Shown here: one piece after another, positions 6,069 through 6,995 of the stretch | Layout: every line of letters begins with the position of its first letter | How positions within the stretch are numbered: the first letter of the stretch is position 1 | Program-made: the position numbers and the translations under genes | Assembly: GCA_016203825.1 (NCBI GenBank) | Contig: JACQMA010000194.1 | Location: 1-6,995, forward strand | From: Deltaproteobacteria bacterium | GTDB lineage: Bacteria > UBA10199 > 2-02-FULL-44-16 | Length of the DNA: 6,995 nt | Direction of reading: 5' to 3' | Notes under the pieces: model-generated | Seen by the model: only the letters and a program-made list of their open reading frames with translations | What the model was told of the DNA's origin: nothing | The model's database searches: none

Positions 6069-6788
6069 TTAGCCAGCACCAATGACGCGGCCGATTTTGG
6101 GGCCGGTTTTGCGTCCGCCAAAGATACGTCTCGCCGCTTGCATCGTTCGTCGACTTGCTTCGAACGACTGGCGCAGGATTTCCACGCGCGTGGCGGTGTT
6201 GTGGTATTTCAGCGTCGGAAGTTTTTTATCTTTCCTGCGGCGGTCAATGGTCTTCAAAAAATCGACCATCGACTCAGGAGTATAATTCAGAAAGAAGAGG
6301 GCGCGGCCGGCGAAACCATCGGCATACGCCTCTTCGTCACGACGTAACGCATGGATTTCGTCCCAGGTCAGATGCGACCAGTCCATGCCTTTGGGAAGAT
6401 CGCTCACCATGTGTCCCCATTCGTGTGCGAGGATGCCCGCGAGTAGCGCTTCGTCATCGCCAAATTGCTCCAGGAAATCGACACCGACATAGACATTGTC
6501 GTCTTCATCGACCGACGCAATCACACCCTTGGAGGGAATGAGACGCCCGCCTTTCTTTTTGGAAAGAAGCGCAAGTTTCTTGCGCAACCGATCGAGGATG
6601 CCGCCACGCGCGAACATCGCGGCAATGTGGGGTGTGAGGGTTTTGGGATCGACCGCCTGCGGGATCGGTTCGCCGAGGAGTTTTTTGACGGCGTCGGCAT
6701 TGGCGATGGAGCCGCCACGCTCCTGCACCCGACTCATCCACGCCGGCGGGAGACTTAAGATATTCGTATTGATCTTCTCAACGGACAT
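6069..6788 (-). CDS. M48-like zinc metallopeptidase, soluble
   Basis: This 239-residue protein carries the zinc-peptidase motif H-E-W-G-H (122-126), inside a helix L-L-A-G-I-L-A. An E-x-x-x-D motif follows (E153-D157, in D-E-E-A-Y-A-D), supplying the likely third zinc ligand. A later H-N-T-A-T-R-V-E-I-L (196-205) resembles the 'H-P-x-x-x-x-R-I' segment near the end of M48 domains. The domain is therefore M48-like (gluzincin), with residues about 60-212 as its core. Unlike HtpX or BepA there is no membrane helix or signal peptide, so it is probably cytoplasmic. The C-terminal tail (about 214-239) is Gly-, Arg- and Lys-rich. ATG 6788 is chosen because it overlaps the upstream dehydrogenase stop as TAATG, implying coupled translation. 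The frame stays open further upstream only as a shadow of that gene. Substrate unknown. Confidence 0.82.
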   Translation of the reverse strand: MSVEKINTNILSLPPAWMSRVQERGGSIANADAVKKLLGEPIPQAVDPKTLTPHIAAMFARGGILDRLRKKLALLSKKKGGRLIPSKGVIASVDEDDNVYVGVDFLEQFGDDEALLAGILAHEWGHMVSDLPKGMDWSHLTWDEIHALRRDEEAYADGFAGRALFFLNYTPESMVDFLKTIDRRRKDKKLPTLKYHNTATRVEILRQSFEASRRTMQAARRIFGGRKTGPKIGRVIGAG

Positions 6789-6995
6789 TAGGCGTAGAGT
6801 CCACGCATTTCGGAGACGGCGCGGACGCGGTCGATGGCCACCGTAAAGGCCGCAATGCGCATGTTGATCGTGTACTCTTCCGACGTACGATGGACATCGT
6901 GAAAGGCATCGACCATGTGGCGTTTGAGCTCGCGCTGGATCTTGTCGCGCGTCCAATAGTACCCCATTCGGTTTTGAACCCATTCGAGATAGGAA
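6788..6995 (-). CDS. glutamate dehydrogenase (Glu/Leu/Phe/Val dehydrogenase), C-terminal end, cut by window edge
   Basis: The last 68 codons of a gene entering from the right edge are visible; the first full codon begins at 6994 and the TAA is at 6790-6788. The encoded segment starts S-Y-L-E-W-V-Q-N-R, continues through Y-Y-W-T and E-E-Y-T-I-N-M-R-I-A-A-F, and ends M-R-G-L-Y-A. This is the typical C-terminus of hexameric NAD(P)-dependent glutamate dehydrogenases, which interconvert glutamate and 2-oxoglutarate plus ammonia. The catalytic lysine and most of the nucleotide-binding domain lie outside the window, so coenzyme preference cannot be read. It shares a TAATG junction with the metallopeptidase gene and is probably the promoter-proximal gene of this leftward transcript. 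Confidence 0.92.
   Translation of the reverse strand, partial: SYLEWVQNRMGYYWTRDKIQRELKRHMVDAFHDVHRTSEEYTINMRIAAFTVAIDRVRAVSEMRGLYA

Noticed and set aside
6789..6983. An N-terminal extension of the M48-like peptidase
   Set aside because: This stretch is the glutamate dehydrogenase C-terminus in another frame. The extension is Arg/His/Pro-rich noise, and the TAATG junction gives a natural start.

Overview
The window is about 7 kb of dense, moderately GC-rich bacterial DNA. It has one short non-coding leader, one intergenic stretch of about 120 bp, and genes elsewhere nearly end to end. Three predicted lipoproteins, and a class A penicillin-binding protein with a UB2H (LpoB/LpoP-docking) domain, indicate a Gram-negative cell with an outer membrane. 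I cannot name the taxon. A proteobacterial or former 'deltaproteobacterial' lineage is a low-confidence guess. There are no mobile elements, CRISPR arrays, tRNAs or rRNAs.

Layout. (1) 1-133: AT-rich leader. (2) 134-814 (+): a small secreted lipoprotein of unknown function with six mature cysteines besides the lipid-bearing one, closed by a clear rho-independent terminator at 856-893. (3) 935-5610 (+): a tight four-gene cluster whose genes overlap by 14, 43 and 4 bp. It encodes a thioredoxin-fold/TPR lipoprotein, a PBP1b-type bifunctional peptidoglycan synthase, a small TPR protein with a lipoprotein-like N-terminus, and a PduO-type cobalamin adenosyltransferase. (4) 5607-6995 (-): a convergent group read from the right edge. 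It holds the C-terminal end of a glutamate dehydrogenase, an M48-like HExxH metallopeptidase that starts on the dehydrogenase stop codon (TAATG), and an RpiB/LacAB-family sugar-phosphate isomerase. The two gene groups meet tail to tail with a 4-bp overlap of stop codons.

How the genes may work together. The clearest functional unit is the synthase plus the TPR protein directly downstream. In Pseudomonas and relatives, PBP1b is activated by LpoP, a TPR-domain lipoprotein encoded beside it. Here the synthase has a UB2H domain, and the neighbour has a hydrophobic N-terminus with a cysteine, a Pro/charged linker and a C-terminal TPR pair. This makes it a good candidate for an LpoP-like activator. 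The thioredoxin-like lipoprotein upstream would be a periplasmic redox or scaffold partner. The adenosyltransferase, isomerase and glutamate dehydrogenase look like ordinary metabolic genes sharing transcripts. The isomerase, however, lacks histidines that canonical RpiB uses.
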